From an uncultured Collinsella sp. (lineage in GTDB: Bacteria > Actinomycetota > Coriobacteriia > Coriobacteriales > Coriobacteriaceae): 15,795 bases of DNA. Both the position numbers and the translations under genes were made by a program. The first letter of the stretch is position 1, and every line of letters begins with the position of its first letter. Below the pieces are notes generated by a model that was not told the DNA's origin, searched no databases, and worked only from the letters and a program-made list of their open reading frames with translations. The stretch covers positions 1 to 15,795 of the forward strand of contig UQQL01000049.1 of assembly GCA_900543275.1 (NCBI GenBank). The letters are read 5' to 3'. Shown here piece by piece: positions 6,068 to 14,225 of this stretch.

Positions 6068-6523
6068 ATGACTTCAACGGATGATGAACTAGTCAGCAGG
6101 CTCCAAGCTCACCTGTCAACCATTCGCAAGGCGGCGGGCTGGAGTGGCGAACGGCTTGCGAACGAACTAGGCATAACAAAGCAAACCGTCAGCAGCCTTG
6201 AGACGGGTAAAACGCAGATGACGAAGATGCACTATCTCGCCATCAGGGCGGTATTCAACAACGAAATCGCCGTCAGCGGAAACGAGGATCTGGCAAAAAT
6301 AATTCAGCTATTCGTTGACCAACCAGTAGCACCCAAACTAGAGAAGATGCAAAATGCCCTTAAAGAAGGGGATGAGAAGGGGACACAACAAGAGGCAGCT
6401 ACTAAGCAGAGCGCCATAGTTGGAGCAACCGCTCTCACCGCCGCCCTAATCCCCGCTTCATCGGCATTGATTCCGGCATTGGGCTCTCTTGCATATCAAC
6501 TTGCAAAATCAATCAAGAAATGA
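6068..6523 (+). CDS. XRE-family HTH regulator with hydrophobic C-terminal tail
   Basis: This 151-residue protein has an XRE-type helix-turn-helix at about residues 9-62 (LSTIRKAAGWSGERLANELG, then ITKQTVSSLETGKTQM). A charged linker follows at about 95-115 (EKMQNALKEGDEKGTQQEAA). A strongly hydrophobic Ala/Leu/Ile segment fills about 118-147, ending SIKK. The tail is long enough for a membrane-spanning or membrane-associated hairpin, which is unusual for an XRE repressor. The ATG has GAGG 6 nt upstream. It heads a three-gene unit: the next gene starts 13 nt after its stop. Probable role is autoregulator of the module, possibly held at the membrane with its neighbour. Codon use is more AT-rich than in the purine genes, which suggests transfer. 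Confidence 0.85.
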   Translation: MTSTDDELVSRLQAHLSTIRKAAGWSGERLANELGITKQTVSSLETGKTQMTKMHYLAIRAVFNNEIAVSGNEDLAKIIQLFVDQPVAPKLEKMQNALKEGDEKGTQQEAATKQSAIVGATALTAALIPASSALIPALGSLAYQLAKSIKK

Positions 6524-6535
6524 GGTGTACAGAAA

Positions 6536-7063
6536 TTGGAGTCGGAAAACACTGATCTGCCCGCAAAGAACAAAGGCCTCGTGTGGCTCGAGCAGCACAA
6601 AGTCCAGATTGGCATCGGTGTATTTGTGGCAATCAGTTCAATCGTTAGCATTACGATTGCCGCGAAAACGGGCCATACGCCTAAATTCAAAACTATTTGC
6701 AACGGCGCAGACAAAGGTGTTGCCACGATTGCTAAGGCAGCAGAAAAGGCCTCCTTGCCAGTGGTCAACCTTACCGGAGTCAAGAAAACTGCAACGGGAC
6801 TCGGACATGACTTGCTTCTTTCGAATCAGGCAGTTAACAAGCGTCTCGTCTCCAGCGGAATGATGACAAAAGAGCCCTGGGGTTACAAGCTCACAGAAGT
6901 CGGCAAACTCTTTGGGAAAGAAACAGTCAAAGTAACGCGCGCCGGTTATACCTTCTCAAATATCGAATGGGATGAAGCGGTTGTCCCGTTTGTTTTTACT
7001 TCCGACGAACTTGCGAGCATTAACGCCAAAAAAACTCACATTGCGCAAGTCATAGCCCAGTAG
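6536..7063 (+). CDS. Membrane protein with winged-helix-like C-terminus
   Basis: This is a 175-residue product with no confident family. A TTG start at 6536 follows GAGGTG at 8 nt; no ATG lies near. After a charged N-terminus there is one transmembrane segment at about 23-43 (VQIGIGVFVAISSIVSITIAA). The C-terminal half (about 80-130) has the pattern of a winged helix: GLGHDLLLSNQAVNKRLVSS, then GYKLTEVGKLFGKE. This resembles the KilAC/ANT-type domains of phage antirepressors. With the XRE gene just upstream, a regulator/antiregulator or sensor pair at the membrane is a reasonable guess. The resemblance is by motif shape only. Confidence 0.72.
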   Translation: MESENTDLPAKNKGLVWLEQHKVQIGIGVFVAISSIVSITIAAKTGHTPKFKTICNGADKGVATIAKAAEKASLPVVNLTGVKKTATGLGHDLLLSNQAVNKRLVSSGMMTKEPWGYKLTEVGKLFGKETVKVTRAGYTFSNIEWDEAVVPFVFTSDELASINAKKTHIAQVIAQ

Positions 7064-7114
7064 TCAAATCTGATACACCGTGCGCCCCGCGTACGCAAAC
7101 GAAAAGGAGACACC

Positions 7115-7333
7115 ATGGTCATATACAGAACTCAAGAATGGAACGGATACGGAAAGCAAAACTACTACTGGAATGAATACCGCCGTGAGGGCGACACGGT
7201 TGTCAAATACAAGTGTAATAGGCGCAAGTTCTTCGATGGGGACGAAAGCAACTGGGAAGAAAGCGAGCATGAAGAAGATTCGTGGAGCATTGACGATCCC
7301 AATATGCCCGATTGGCTGAACGGCTACCTCTAA
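7115..7333 (+). CDS. Small acidic Trp/Tyr-rich protein
   Basis: This 72-residue protein has a strong ribosome-binding site (AAAAGGAG, 5 nt ahead of the ATG). The N-terminal half is basic and aromatic (YRTQEWNGYGKQNYYWNEYR). The C-terminal half is highly acidic with Trp (DESNWEESEHEEDSWSIDD) and ends PDWLNGYL. There is no signal peptide or membrane segment. It lies 51 nt after the membrane protein and before a terminator, so it completes the XRE module. Such small acidic proteins are often inhibitors or DNA mimics encoded by mobile elements, but nothing here proves that. A frame starting at 7080 overlaps it but lacks a ribosome-binding site and has poor composition. Confidence 0.7.
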   Translation: MVIYRTQEWNGYGKQNYYWNEYRREGDTVVKYKCNRRKFFDGDESNWEESEHEEDSWSIDDPNMPDWLNGYL

Positions 7334-7357
7334 TAACTATTAACTAGCAGCCCTTGA

Positions 7358-7389
7358 AAGCCCCACTTCCCACAGGGAACGTGGGGCTT
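7358..7389 (+). terminator. Terminator of the XRE module
   Basis: AAGCCCCAC pairs with GTGGGGCTT (9 bp), and within it TTCCC pairs with GGGAA (5 bp) around an ACA loop, with a single bulged C. It begins 25 nt after the stop at 7333. The following GATATT is a poor T-tract, so efficiency is uncertain, but the position and strength of the stem fit. Confidence 0.7.
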
Positions 7390-7617
7390 GATATTGCCCT
7401 CCTGTCCGAAAGCACTTTCCATCTCAGCTTTCAATCTAGGCAACCACAATGGTATGGGCCATGGCCGTCAGTTCACCAATCTCAATAAACCTGTCTTTTG
7501 TAATGCGATTGACCAATGCGCCGACTCTCTGGTCGGTCGCATCGACATCACAAGCGATGCGCAGCCCGGGAGAGCCGCCAAAAGCAGCTGCTTGCCTGAT
7601 GCACAAAAGCGCAGAAA
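7390..7617 (-). pseudogene. Possible C-terminal gene remnant
   Basis: Between 7436 and about 7610 one minus-strand frame reads like real protein, with a segment GLRIACDVDATDQRVGALVN and the end ELTAMAHTIVVA before a TAG stop at 7436. No proper start is seen: upstream the frame runs into the hairpin repeats at 7618-7760, and the only ATG (7624) lies inside a hairpin without a ribosome-binding site. The simplest reading is the 3' end of a decayed or interrupted gene. I cannot name its family. Nothing is seen in 7390-7435. Confidence 0.3.
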
Positions 7618-7760
7618 CCCGCATCCCGAATATGGTGGGATGCGGGCACGGACAATCGTGTGTCCCATTCCAGGCGCGGATTCTGGGATGCAATCTCCGC
7701 CGAGGGCTCCAAGGGGAAAGCGCATCCCATTCTGAGCATCGATTCCGGGATGCATTTTCC
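7618..7760. repeat. GCATCCC/GGGATGC hairpin repeats, two in 62-bp tandem
   Basis: Five copies of GGGATGC or its complement occur within 136 bp. A first hairpin pairs CCCGCATCCC (7618-7627) with GGGATGCGGG (7637-7646). Two further units share a TCCCATTC ... GATTC-GGGATGCA ... TCC pattern, starting at 7663 and 7725. Both conserved blocks are offset by exactly 62 bp. The third unit folds as GCATCCC (7722-7728) with GGGATGC (7747-7753). They lie between two convergent transcription units, downstream of both, as REP-like intergenic repeats usually do. Confidence 0.7.
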
Positions 7761-7765
7761 ACTCC

Positions 7766-7801
7766 AAACAAAAGGCCCCGGCTCGCGATGGAGCCGGGGC
7801 C
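7766..7801 (-). terminator. Intrinsic terminator of the xdhD operon
   Basis: On the minus strand GGCCCCGGCTC pairs with GAGCCGGGGCC (11 bp, 6-nt loop, 7774-7801), followed at once by TTTTGTTT. It starts 70 nt past the xdhD stop. This is a standard Rho-independent terminator and marks the end of the four-gene operon. Confidence 0.9.
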
Positions 7802-7870
7802 AAAGGCACAGCATATGCAGTTGGCGTTGAGCGCGGACGGCCCGTCAACAATGGCCGTCCGCACCCCACC

Positions 7871-10648
7871 CTACCCGCGGTGACGGGCGCGACTGTAAGG
7901 CGTATCCACCATGGGCAGATCCGGACGCAGCTTGCCGTCGAATGCGCGATAGGCGTTCTGCACGGCGGGCGCCGTGGGGATCGTTGCAATCTCGCCGATG
8001 CCCTTGCCGCCGTATGCCACGGGCAGCAGTTCGTCCTTCTCCACGTAGATGGCGTGGATATCCGGAATCTCGGGCGCACGGAACAGCCCGAGCGTGCCGT
8101 ACCTTGCCTGGGGCACGCAGTCCTTGAGCGGCCAGTCCTCGGTAAGCGCATAGCCCATACCCATGAGCACGCCGCCTTCGATCTGACCCTGGATGGAGAT
8201 GGGGTTGACCACCTTGCCGGAATCGTGCGCGGCATAGACCTCGCTTACACGACCGTCATCGTCCAGAATGACCACATGTGTGGCAAAGCCGTAGCAGATG
8301 TGGCTCTTGGGGTTGGGAACATCGGCGCCCAGCTTGTCGGTCGGCTCCAGATACACGTAGCCAAACTCGCATCCCTCGAGCGCCTTGATGGTGGCCGCAG
8401 GGTCCTGAGGATGCATACCCTGGCCGGCGACGAGTTCCTGTGTGCGCAGCTGGTAGGCGCGACCGTCGTCATACTCGATCTTGACGCCGTCGCCGTGCGC
8501 GCTCACCGGGGCGGTAGGCGCAGGCTTGCCGGCCTCGATGCCAACCATGGCGTCGCGCAGCAGGAAGGCGGCGCCGCGCACGGCCTCGCCGGTCACGACT
8601 GTCTGGCGCGAACCAGACGTGGTGCCGGAGTCGGGAGCGTTCTCGGTGGAGCACTCGCCGTTGGCGATGCAGCTCAGCGGCAGACCGCATGCCTCGGCAA
8701 CGTCCTGCAAAAAGACCGTGTTGCAGCCCTGGCCGATGTCGGACGTGGCGGCGTAGACCACGGCGCGGCCACCCTCGACGCGAATCTTGCAGCGGCCGGC
8801 ATCGGGCAGGCCCACGCCCACGCCGGCGTTCTTCATGGCGCAGGCGATACCGGCGTGTCCGGGATGCGCATAGTAGGCATCCTTGACCTCGAGCAGCGTC
8901 TCCTTAAGCGCCGTGGAGCAATCGGCGATCTGGCCGTTGGGCAAAACCTCACCCGGCTCGATGGCGTTTCGGTAACGAATCTCCCACGGGTCCAGGCCAA
9001 CCTTCTCTGCCAGCAGGTCGATTAGGCTCTCGAGTGCAAACTCGGACTGGCAAACGCCAAAGCCGCGGTACGCGCCGGCGGGCGGGTTGTTGGTGTAGTA
9101 GCCAAAGCCGCGAATGTCGGTGTTCTGGTACTTGTAGGGGCCGACGGCATGCGTGCAGGCGCGCTCGAGCACCGGGCCGCACAGCGACGCGTAGGCGCCG
9201 GTATCAAAGTTGATCTCGCAATCCAGACCGGTAAAGATGCCCTCGGCATCGCAGCCCAGCGTAAAGGTGCCGTCCATCGCATGACGCTTGGGATGGAAAG
9301 CGAGCGACTCGGCACGCGTGAGCTTGCACTTCACAGGACGCTGGAACTTATATGCGGCGAGCGCGGCCAGGTGCTGGACCGAAACGTCCTCCTTACCACC
9401 AAAGCCGCCACCCACGAGCATGGTCTCGACGACCACACGCTCGGGTTCGCTATCCCAGCCAAACATGTGGGCGCACTCTTTGCGCGTATCGTAGGCACCC
9501 TGGTCGGTCGACTGCACCTTGACGCCGTTCTTGTACGGGAAGGCGACGGCGCACTCGGGCTCCAAGAAGGCATGCTCGGTAAAGGGCGTGGTAAAGCGCT
9601 GCGTCACGGTAAATGCGCTCTCCGCCAACGCCTTGGCGGCGTCGCCGCGCGTCACATGGCGGCTCTGGCACACGTTGTCCTTGAGCTCTACCGTGTTGCC
9701 AAAGGCAAAGAAGCTGTCGTGCAGGCGCGGGGCGTCGGCAGCCCTGGCCTCGACAATGTTACGCACGGGCTCCAGCGGCTCGTAATCGATCTTTACGAGC
9801 TTCTTGGCCTTCTCGAGCGTCGCCTCGTCCTCGGCGACCACCAGCACGATGGCATCGCCCACGCAGCGGGTGATATCGCCCACCGCGATCATGACGTCCC
9901 AGTCCTGGATAAGGTGGCCGACCTGGTTGACCGGCACGTCCTCGGCGCGTAGGATACCCACCACGCCGGGCAGGGCCTCGGCCTTGGAGGTGTCGATGGA
10001 GAGCACACGGGCGCGCGGGTACTTGGAGCGCACGGCGCTGGCGTAGGTCAGACCCGGTTGATCGAGCTCGTCGATGTCATCGGGGTATTTGCCCTCGCCG
10101 AGCACCTTCTTGCGCACGTCGATACGGAAGGCGCGCTTGCCCACACCGTAGTCGTCGCCGCGCTCCAGGCCCTCGTCGATCCGCTTTTCGCCGCGGAGCA
10201 CCGCAGCGGCCAGCGAAATGCCCTCGATAATCTTCTTGTAGCCGGTGCAGCGGCAGACGTTGCCGCGGATGGCGTACTTGATCTGCTCCTCGGTGGGCTC
10301 GGGGTCCTCGGCGATGAGCGCCGCACCCGCCATGACCATGCCGGGGATGCAAAAACCGCACTGCACGGCACCCACGGCGCCAAAGGCGTACACAAAGGCC
10401 TCGCGCACGTCCTGGGGCAGGCCCTCGACGGTCACGATGTTGCGGCCGGCGGCAAGAGCGGTGGTCAGAACGCACGCCTTCACGGCCGCACCGTCCACAT
10501 GGATGGTGCAGGTGCCGCAGGCGCCCTCGGAGCAGCCGTCCTTGGCGGAGTGGATATGCAGGTCGTCGCGCAAGTAGCGGAGCAGCGGCTTGTTCTGAGT
10601 CGTCGTGCGCTCGACGCCGTTAACGGTAAAAGTGAATTCCTGTGCCAT
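7871..10648 (-). CDS. xdhD: Molybdenum hydroxylase, XdhD/selenium-dependent xanthine dehydrogenase type
   Basis: This 925-residue fusion joins a [2Fe-2S] domain to a molybdopterin domain. Residues 1-150 carry two 2Fe-2S clusters: C39, C44, C47, C59 and C97, C100, C132, C134. The molybdopterin part runs from about 175 to the end, with GGGFGGK near 411-418, PAGAYRGFGV, DIGQGCNTVFLQDV, and a GKGIGE motif whose E886 fits the catalytic glutamate. There is no FAD domain and no FAD-subunit gene nearby. The family oxidises purines such as xanthine, or runs in reverse on urate, and some members hold a labile selenium rather than selenocysteine; no in-frame TGA occurs. The ATG at 10648 has AAGGGA upstream. 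It starts 12 nt after the ferredoxin stop and is the last gene of the operon. Confidence 0.93.
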   Translation of the reverse strand: MAQEFTFTVNGVERTTTQNKPLLRYLRDDLHIHSAKDGCSEGACGTCTIHVDGAAVKACVLTTALAAGRNIVTVEGLPQDVREAFVYAFGAVGAVQCGFCIPGMVMAGAALIAEDPEPTEEQIKYAIRGNVCRCTGYKKIIEGISLAAAVLRGEKRIDEGLERGDDYGVGKRAFRIDVRKKVLGEGKYPDDIDELDQPGLTYASAVRSKYPRARVLSIDTSKAEALPGVVGILRAEDVPVNQVGHLIQDWDVMIAVGDITRCVGDAIVLVVAEDEATLEKAKKLVKIDYEPLEPVRNIVEARAADAPRLHDSFFAFGNTVELKDNVCQSRHVTRGDAAKALAESAFTVTQRFTTPFTEHAFLEPECAVAFPYKNGVKVQSTDQGAYDTRKECAHMFGWDSEPERVVVETMLVGGGFGGKEDVSVQHLAALAAYKFQRPVKCKLTRAESLAFHPKRHAMDGTFTLGCDAEGIFTGLDCEINFDTGAYASLCGPVLERACTHAVGPYKYQNTDIRGFGYYTNNPPAGAYRGFGVCQSEFALESLIDLLAEKVGLDPWEIRYRNAIEPGEVLPNGQIADCSTALKETLLEVKDAYYAHPGHAGIACAMKNAGVGVGLPDAGRCKIRVEGGRAVVYAATSDIGQGCNTVFLQDVAEACGLPLSCIANGECSTENAPDSGTTSGSRQTVVTGEAVRGAAFLLRDAMVGIEAGKPAPTAPVSAHGDGVKIEYDDGRAYQLRTQELVAGQGMHPQDPAATIKALEGCEFGYVYLEPTDKLGADVPNPKSHICYGFATHVVILDDDGRVSEVYAAHDSGKVVNPISIQGQIEGGVLMGMGYALTEDWPLKDCVPQARYGTLGLFRAPEIPDIHAIYVEKDELLPVAYGGKGIGEIATIPTAPAVQNAYRAFDGKLRPDLPMVDTPYSRARHRG

Positions 10649-10660
10649 GGTGATTCCCTT

Positions 10661-11140
10661 CTACACGCCGGCGGCGATGCCGGTGCGGTCGTGGATGGCA
10701 CCGTGCGGGCAGACGACGGCGCACATGCCGCACGACAGGCAGTCCGCGCCGTCGATATGGGCGCAGTTGTCCTCGATACGGATAGCGCCGGCAGGACACT
10801 TTTTGGCGCACATGCCGCAACCGATGCAGCTCGTGTCGCAAATCTTGCGCGCAATGGCGCCCTTATCGGTGTTGTTGCAGCGCACCAGGATGTTCTGGTA
10901 GCCGGGAACGAAGGCAATCACGCGCTGTGGGCACGCCATGCCGCACAGGCCACAACCCGTGCACTTTGAGCGATCCACGCGGGCGATGCCATCGACCAGT
11001 GCAATGGCACCGTGGGGGCAGGCCGTGACGCAGGCGCCACAGCCAATGCAGCCTTCGCTGCAGCGGGCGTCGCCGCCTGCGGAGGCGCAACCGCTTCCGC
11101 AGGCAACGTAGGCCACGTTATGTTGAATGGATTTGGCCAT
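10661..11140 (-). CDS. Four-cluster [4Fe-4S] ferredoxin-like electron carrier
   Basis: This 159-residue protein has four complete CxxCxxCxxxCP motifs: C31-C34-C37-C41, C60-C63-C66-C70, C105-C108-C111-C115 and C134-C137-C140-C144. It is thus two bacterial dicluster ferredoxins in tandem. Six more cysteines (14, 18, 27, 88, 101, 126) include a VACGSGC start like the Fe-S part of RnfB. No membrane segment is present, so it is a soluble carrier or subunit. It lies 11 nt after ygfK and 12 nt before xdhD, so it is almost certainly co-translated with both. It probably moves electrons between the XdhD 2Fe-2S clusters and the YgfK flavin/Fe-S centres, replacing the FAD subunit of ordinary xanthine dehydrogenases. 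The ribosome-binding site (AGGCGAG) is weak. Confidence 0.92.
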   Translation of the reverse strand: MAKSIQHNVAYVACGSGCASAGGDARCSEGCIGCGACVTACPHGAIALVDGIARVDRSKCTGCGLCGMACPQRVIAFVPGYQNILVRCNNTDKGAIARKICDTSCIGCGMCAKKCPAGAIRIEDNCAHIDGADCLSCGMCAVVCPHGAIHDRTGIAAGV

Positions 11141-11151
11141 AAGAGACTCGC

Positions 11152-14151
11152 CTATTTCTTAAGAAGATACGGATAGCTGTCGCGCACGGCCTTGATGGTC
11201 AGGCGGACGGCCTCGGGAAGGCCGGTGTTGACGGCATCGACCGAGACGGTGCGGACCGTGCCGGCGACGCGGACCTTAAAGTGGTCCTCGTCCACGGCCA
11301 GGAAGCCCTCGTTCTCGGAGTTCTCCATGTCCTGCTCGCTCCAGAACAGGGTGAGCTTGTCCTTGTAGGGACGACCCTCCTGGTAGGGGCAGAACACAGC
11401 GCAGTTGCCGCACTCGTTGCACATGCCGTCGACATGTACCACCTGATGCTTGGCCAGGCCCGGCACCTTAATAGCAACGTTGGCGCGGTTGGGGCACACG
11501 TCGCAGCAGACCTCGCACACCGAGCCGCAGCCCAGGCAGCGGGTCTTGGTGCAGTTGCGCTTATCGCGGCAGAGCGTCCCCTTGCGCTCGTAGCAGGTGT
11601 CCTCGCGGCCGGCCTGCTCGTTGCAGTCGGCGTACTTGTTAAAGTCCACGCCAGCGATGGCACGGGCGACCTCGGCGGCATCGGCGATAGCCTCGACCAC
11701 GGTGGCCGGACCGCGACGGCAGTCACCTGCAGCCCAGACGCCCTCGACGCCGGTGGAGGTGGCGGCAAGGCGGCCGCGACGGTCGTGCTCGACGCCCGCG
11801 GCGTCGTACAGGCTGGCATCGATGCCCTCGCCCACGGCGCAGATCACCGTGGTGGCGGGAAGCTCGACGGTCTCGCCCGTGGCGACGGGGCTGCGACGAC
11901 CGCTTGCATCCGGCTCGCCAAGCTCCATAACATCGCAGGTCAGCACGGCGCCGTTGAGCGCCTTGGGCGCCAGCAGCTCGCAGAACTCAACGCCGTCGGC
12001 AAGAGCAAGATCGAGCTCTTCCTCGTCGGCGGGCATCTGCTTCTTGGTACGGCGATACACCAGGCGCACGTTCTTCACGCCAGCCAGGCGCTTGGCCACG
12101 CGGGCCGCGTCCATGGCGGTGTTGCCGGCGCCAATGACCACGACGTCCTCGCCCAGCTCGAGCTTCTCGCCCTTCTTGGCGGCCTCGAGGAACTCCAGCA
12201 CGTCGAGCTCGGCGCCCTCGCCCAGGCCCGCAGAGCCGGGCATCCAGGCACCGGTTGCCACGACCACATCGGTAAAGCCCTGGGCCTTGAGCTCGTCAAT
12301 GGACTCCACGCGGGCGTTGAGCTGAACCTTGGCGCCAAAGGCCAGGCAGAGCTCGGCATCGTGGGAGATATCGTCGCTGGCGATACGGAACTCGGGGATG
12401 ACGTGACGGACCACGCCGCCGAGCGAGTCGCGAGCCTCGAAGATGGTGACGGGCACGCCGGCACGCGTCAGGAAGAACGCCGTCGCCAGGCCGGCCGGGC
12501 CGCCGCCGATAACGGCAACGTTGCGCTCGCCGTCGTTGGCGATGGCCTGGGCGCGCAGCTTGGGCAGCACGGCGGTCATGGCCTCGCGGGCGGCTTTGAG
12601 CTTGCTGGCGCGGATCTGGGCGCCCTCGGGCTCGTAGAATGCACGCTCGCAGGCACGGCCGCAGGGATGCGGGCAGATGGTGCCGGTAATGAACGGCAGG
12701 GCGTTACGTTCGATGATAATGTTGAGTGCATCCTCGTAGCGGCCCTCGTCAACAGCCGCCAGGTAGGCGGGAATATCCTGCTGGATGGGGCAGCTCGTGC
12801 GGCACGGCGTGGTAAAGCAGTCGGAAAGCGGGCTCTTGCCGGCGACCTTGCGGTCGGGCAGCGGACGCAACGGCTTCTTGTAGAGCGGATTGGTGAGCGA
12901 GTCGGTCTGGATCGCAGTCACGGCCTCGAGCGAGACGCCCGCAAACGGCTTGCCATCCAGGTCGGCAAACTCGCCGGCCATCTGGCTAAAGCGCTCGTAG
13001 CCACCGGGCTTGAGCACGTCGGTCGCCAGAGTAACGGGCCAAATGCCGGCATCGTACAGGGCACGGATGTTGTAGACCGTGGCACCGCCGGAATAGCTGA
13101 TGCGCAGCTTGCCATCGAACTGCTCGGTAATGCGGCGGGCGGCCTCGATGGTCAGTGAGAACAGCGAACGGCCGGACATGTACATCTCGGTGGAAGGCAG
13201 CTCGTTCCTCGTCACGTCGACGGGGAACGTGTTGGTCAGCTTGACGCCAAACTCCAGGCCGCGCTCGGCGCACAGGGCAATCAGGCGCTCGAACATGGGC
13301 ACGGCGTCGACCCACTGCAGGTCCTCGCGGAAGTGCGTGTCATCAAAGACGATATAGTCAAAGCCCAGCTCGTTGAGGCGCTGACGGGCAAACTCATAGC
13401 CCAGCAGCGTGGGGTTGCACTTGATGTAGGTGTTGAGGCCCTTCTCGGTGATCAGATAGGTCGCGATGCGCTCGATCTCCGCCGGCGGGCAGCCGTGCAG
13501 GGTAGACTCGGTGATGGAGTTGGAGACGCGTGCCGGGATGGACTCGACAAACGCAGCGTCGACATGCTCAAACTTGTCTAGGTTGGCAAGCGCCCAGGCA
13601 CGGCACTCGTTCCAGACGTCGGAGCCGCTGGCATCCTTCATGCCCTCGATGTACGCGTCGACCTTGGGGCTCTTAATGCCCTCCAGGTCATAGCCCACGG
13701 ACATGTTGAAGACAAAGCCGTCCGGGCTGCCCAGGCCGTACTCGCGAGCGATCAGGTGGCAGGCAAACCATGCCTTCACGTACTCGGCAAAGGCCTGCGG
13801 AACCTCGAGCTCGGTCGACCACTCGCAGTTGTAGCACTCGTCCTGCGCCACGATGCAGGGCTTGTTCACACACTTGGAGAGCTCCTCGCCGTCCATAACC
13901 TGAACGGTCTTGAGCTCAAAGAAGCGGGAACCAGCCACATAGGATGCCACGATGTTCTGGGCAAGCTGCGTATTGGGACCGGCGGCCGGGCCAAACGGAG
14001 TCTCGATGCGCTCGTCAAAAATGGGAAGCGCGCCCTCCTGGTTGGTCGCGACCATCTTGCGCACGCCAAAGATGGCGTCCTGGGTCTTGTGCTCCTCGAT
14101 GATCCAGTTCATCAGCTGCGAAAACGGGATCGGCCTCATGATGTCGCTCAT
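11152..14151 (-). CDS. ygfK: YgfK, putative selenate-reductase-type flavin/Fe-S oxidoreductase
   Basis: This 999-residue protein is similar along its length to E. coli YgfK (about 1032). The N-terminal 430 residues are a dihydroorotate-dehydrogenase-like barrel starting MRPIPFSQLMNWI, with TPFGPAAGPNTQLAQN and LHGCPPAEIE. A GltD-like section follows: a Cys cluster near 442 (CFTTPCRTSCPIQQDIPAYL), an FAD motif near 546 (VIGGGPAGLATAFF) and an NAD(P) motif near 670 (VVVIGAGNTAMDAAR). The C-terminus has Cys-rich CLGCGSVCEVCCDVCP and CNECGNCAVFCPY near 909. In gut anaerobes ygfK is part of the purine-degradation set; reduction of a purine ring intermediate is the likely role. The ATG at 14151 has AGAGGAG upstream; an upstream extension to 14274 runs through hairpins with unlikely composition. 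It follows ssnA by 148 bp. Confidence 0.93.
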   Translation of the reverse strand: MSDIMRPIPFSQLMNWIIEEHKTQDAIFGVRKMVATNQEGALPIFDERIETPFGPAAGPNTQLAQNIVASYVAGSRFFELKTVQVMDGEELSKCVNKPCIVAQDECYNCEWSTELEVPQAFAEYVKAWFACHLIAREYGLGSPDGFVFNMSVGYDLEGIKSPKVDAYIEGMKDASGSDVWNECRAWALANLDKFEHVDAAFVESIPARVSNSITESTLHGCPPAEIERIATYLITEKGLNTYIKCNPTLLGYEFARQRLNELGFDYIVFDDTHFREDLQWVDAVPMFERLIALCAERGLEFGVKLTNTFPVDVTRNELPSTEMYMSGRSLFSLTIEAARRITEQFDGKLRISYSGGATVYNIRALYDAGIWPVTLATDVLKPGGYERFSQMAGEFADLDGKPFAGVSLEAVTAIQTDSLTNPLYKKPLRPLPDRKVAGKSPLSDCFTTPCRTSCPIQQDIPAYLAAVDEGRYEDALNIIIERNALPFITGTICPHPCGRACERAFYEPEGAQIRASKLKAAREAMTAVLPKLRAQAIANDGERNVAVIGGGPAGLATAFFLTRAGVPVTIFEARDSLGGVVRHVIPEFRIASDDISHDAELCLAFGAKVQLNARVESIDELKAQGFTDVVVATGAWMPGSAGLGEGAELDVLEFLEAAKKGEKLELGEDVVVIGAGNTAMDAARVAKRLAGVKNVRLVYRRTKKQMPADEEELDLALADGVEFCELLAPKALNGAVLTCDVMELGEPDASGRRSPVATGETVELPATTVICAVGEGIDASLYDAAGVEHDRRGRLAATSTGVEGVWAAGDCRRGPATVVEAIADAAEVARAIAGVDFNKYADCNEQAGREDTCYERKGTLCRDKRNCTKTRCLGCGSVCEVCCDVCPNRANVAIKVPGLAKHQVVHVDGMCNECGNCAVFCPYQEGRPYKDKLTLFWSEQDMENSENEGFLAVDEDHFKVRVAGTVRTVSVDAVNTGLPEAVRLTIKAVRDSYPYLLKK

Positions 14152-14225
14152 AGTGAGCTCCTCTCTGTAACGCCCGGCGAGACCGCGCGGCGGGCGCAAA
14201 TACGGTGTAGCGCTAGCACAGCGCC

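Noticed and set aside
7871..10648. Selenocysteine in XdhD.
   Set aside because: The reading frame is free of internal TGA; selenium in this family is a labile cofactor, not a coded residue.
7880..13158. Long plus-strand open frames opposite xdhD, the ferredoxin and ygfK (for example 7880-9025, 10058-10969, 11281-13158).
   Set aside because: They are antisense shadows of GC-rich genes: composition is dominated by Gly/Ala/His/Val/Leu, no ribosome-binding sites are seen, and the minus-strand products are recognised families.
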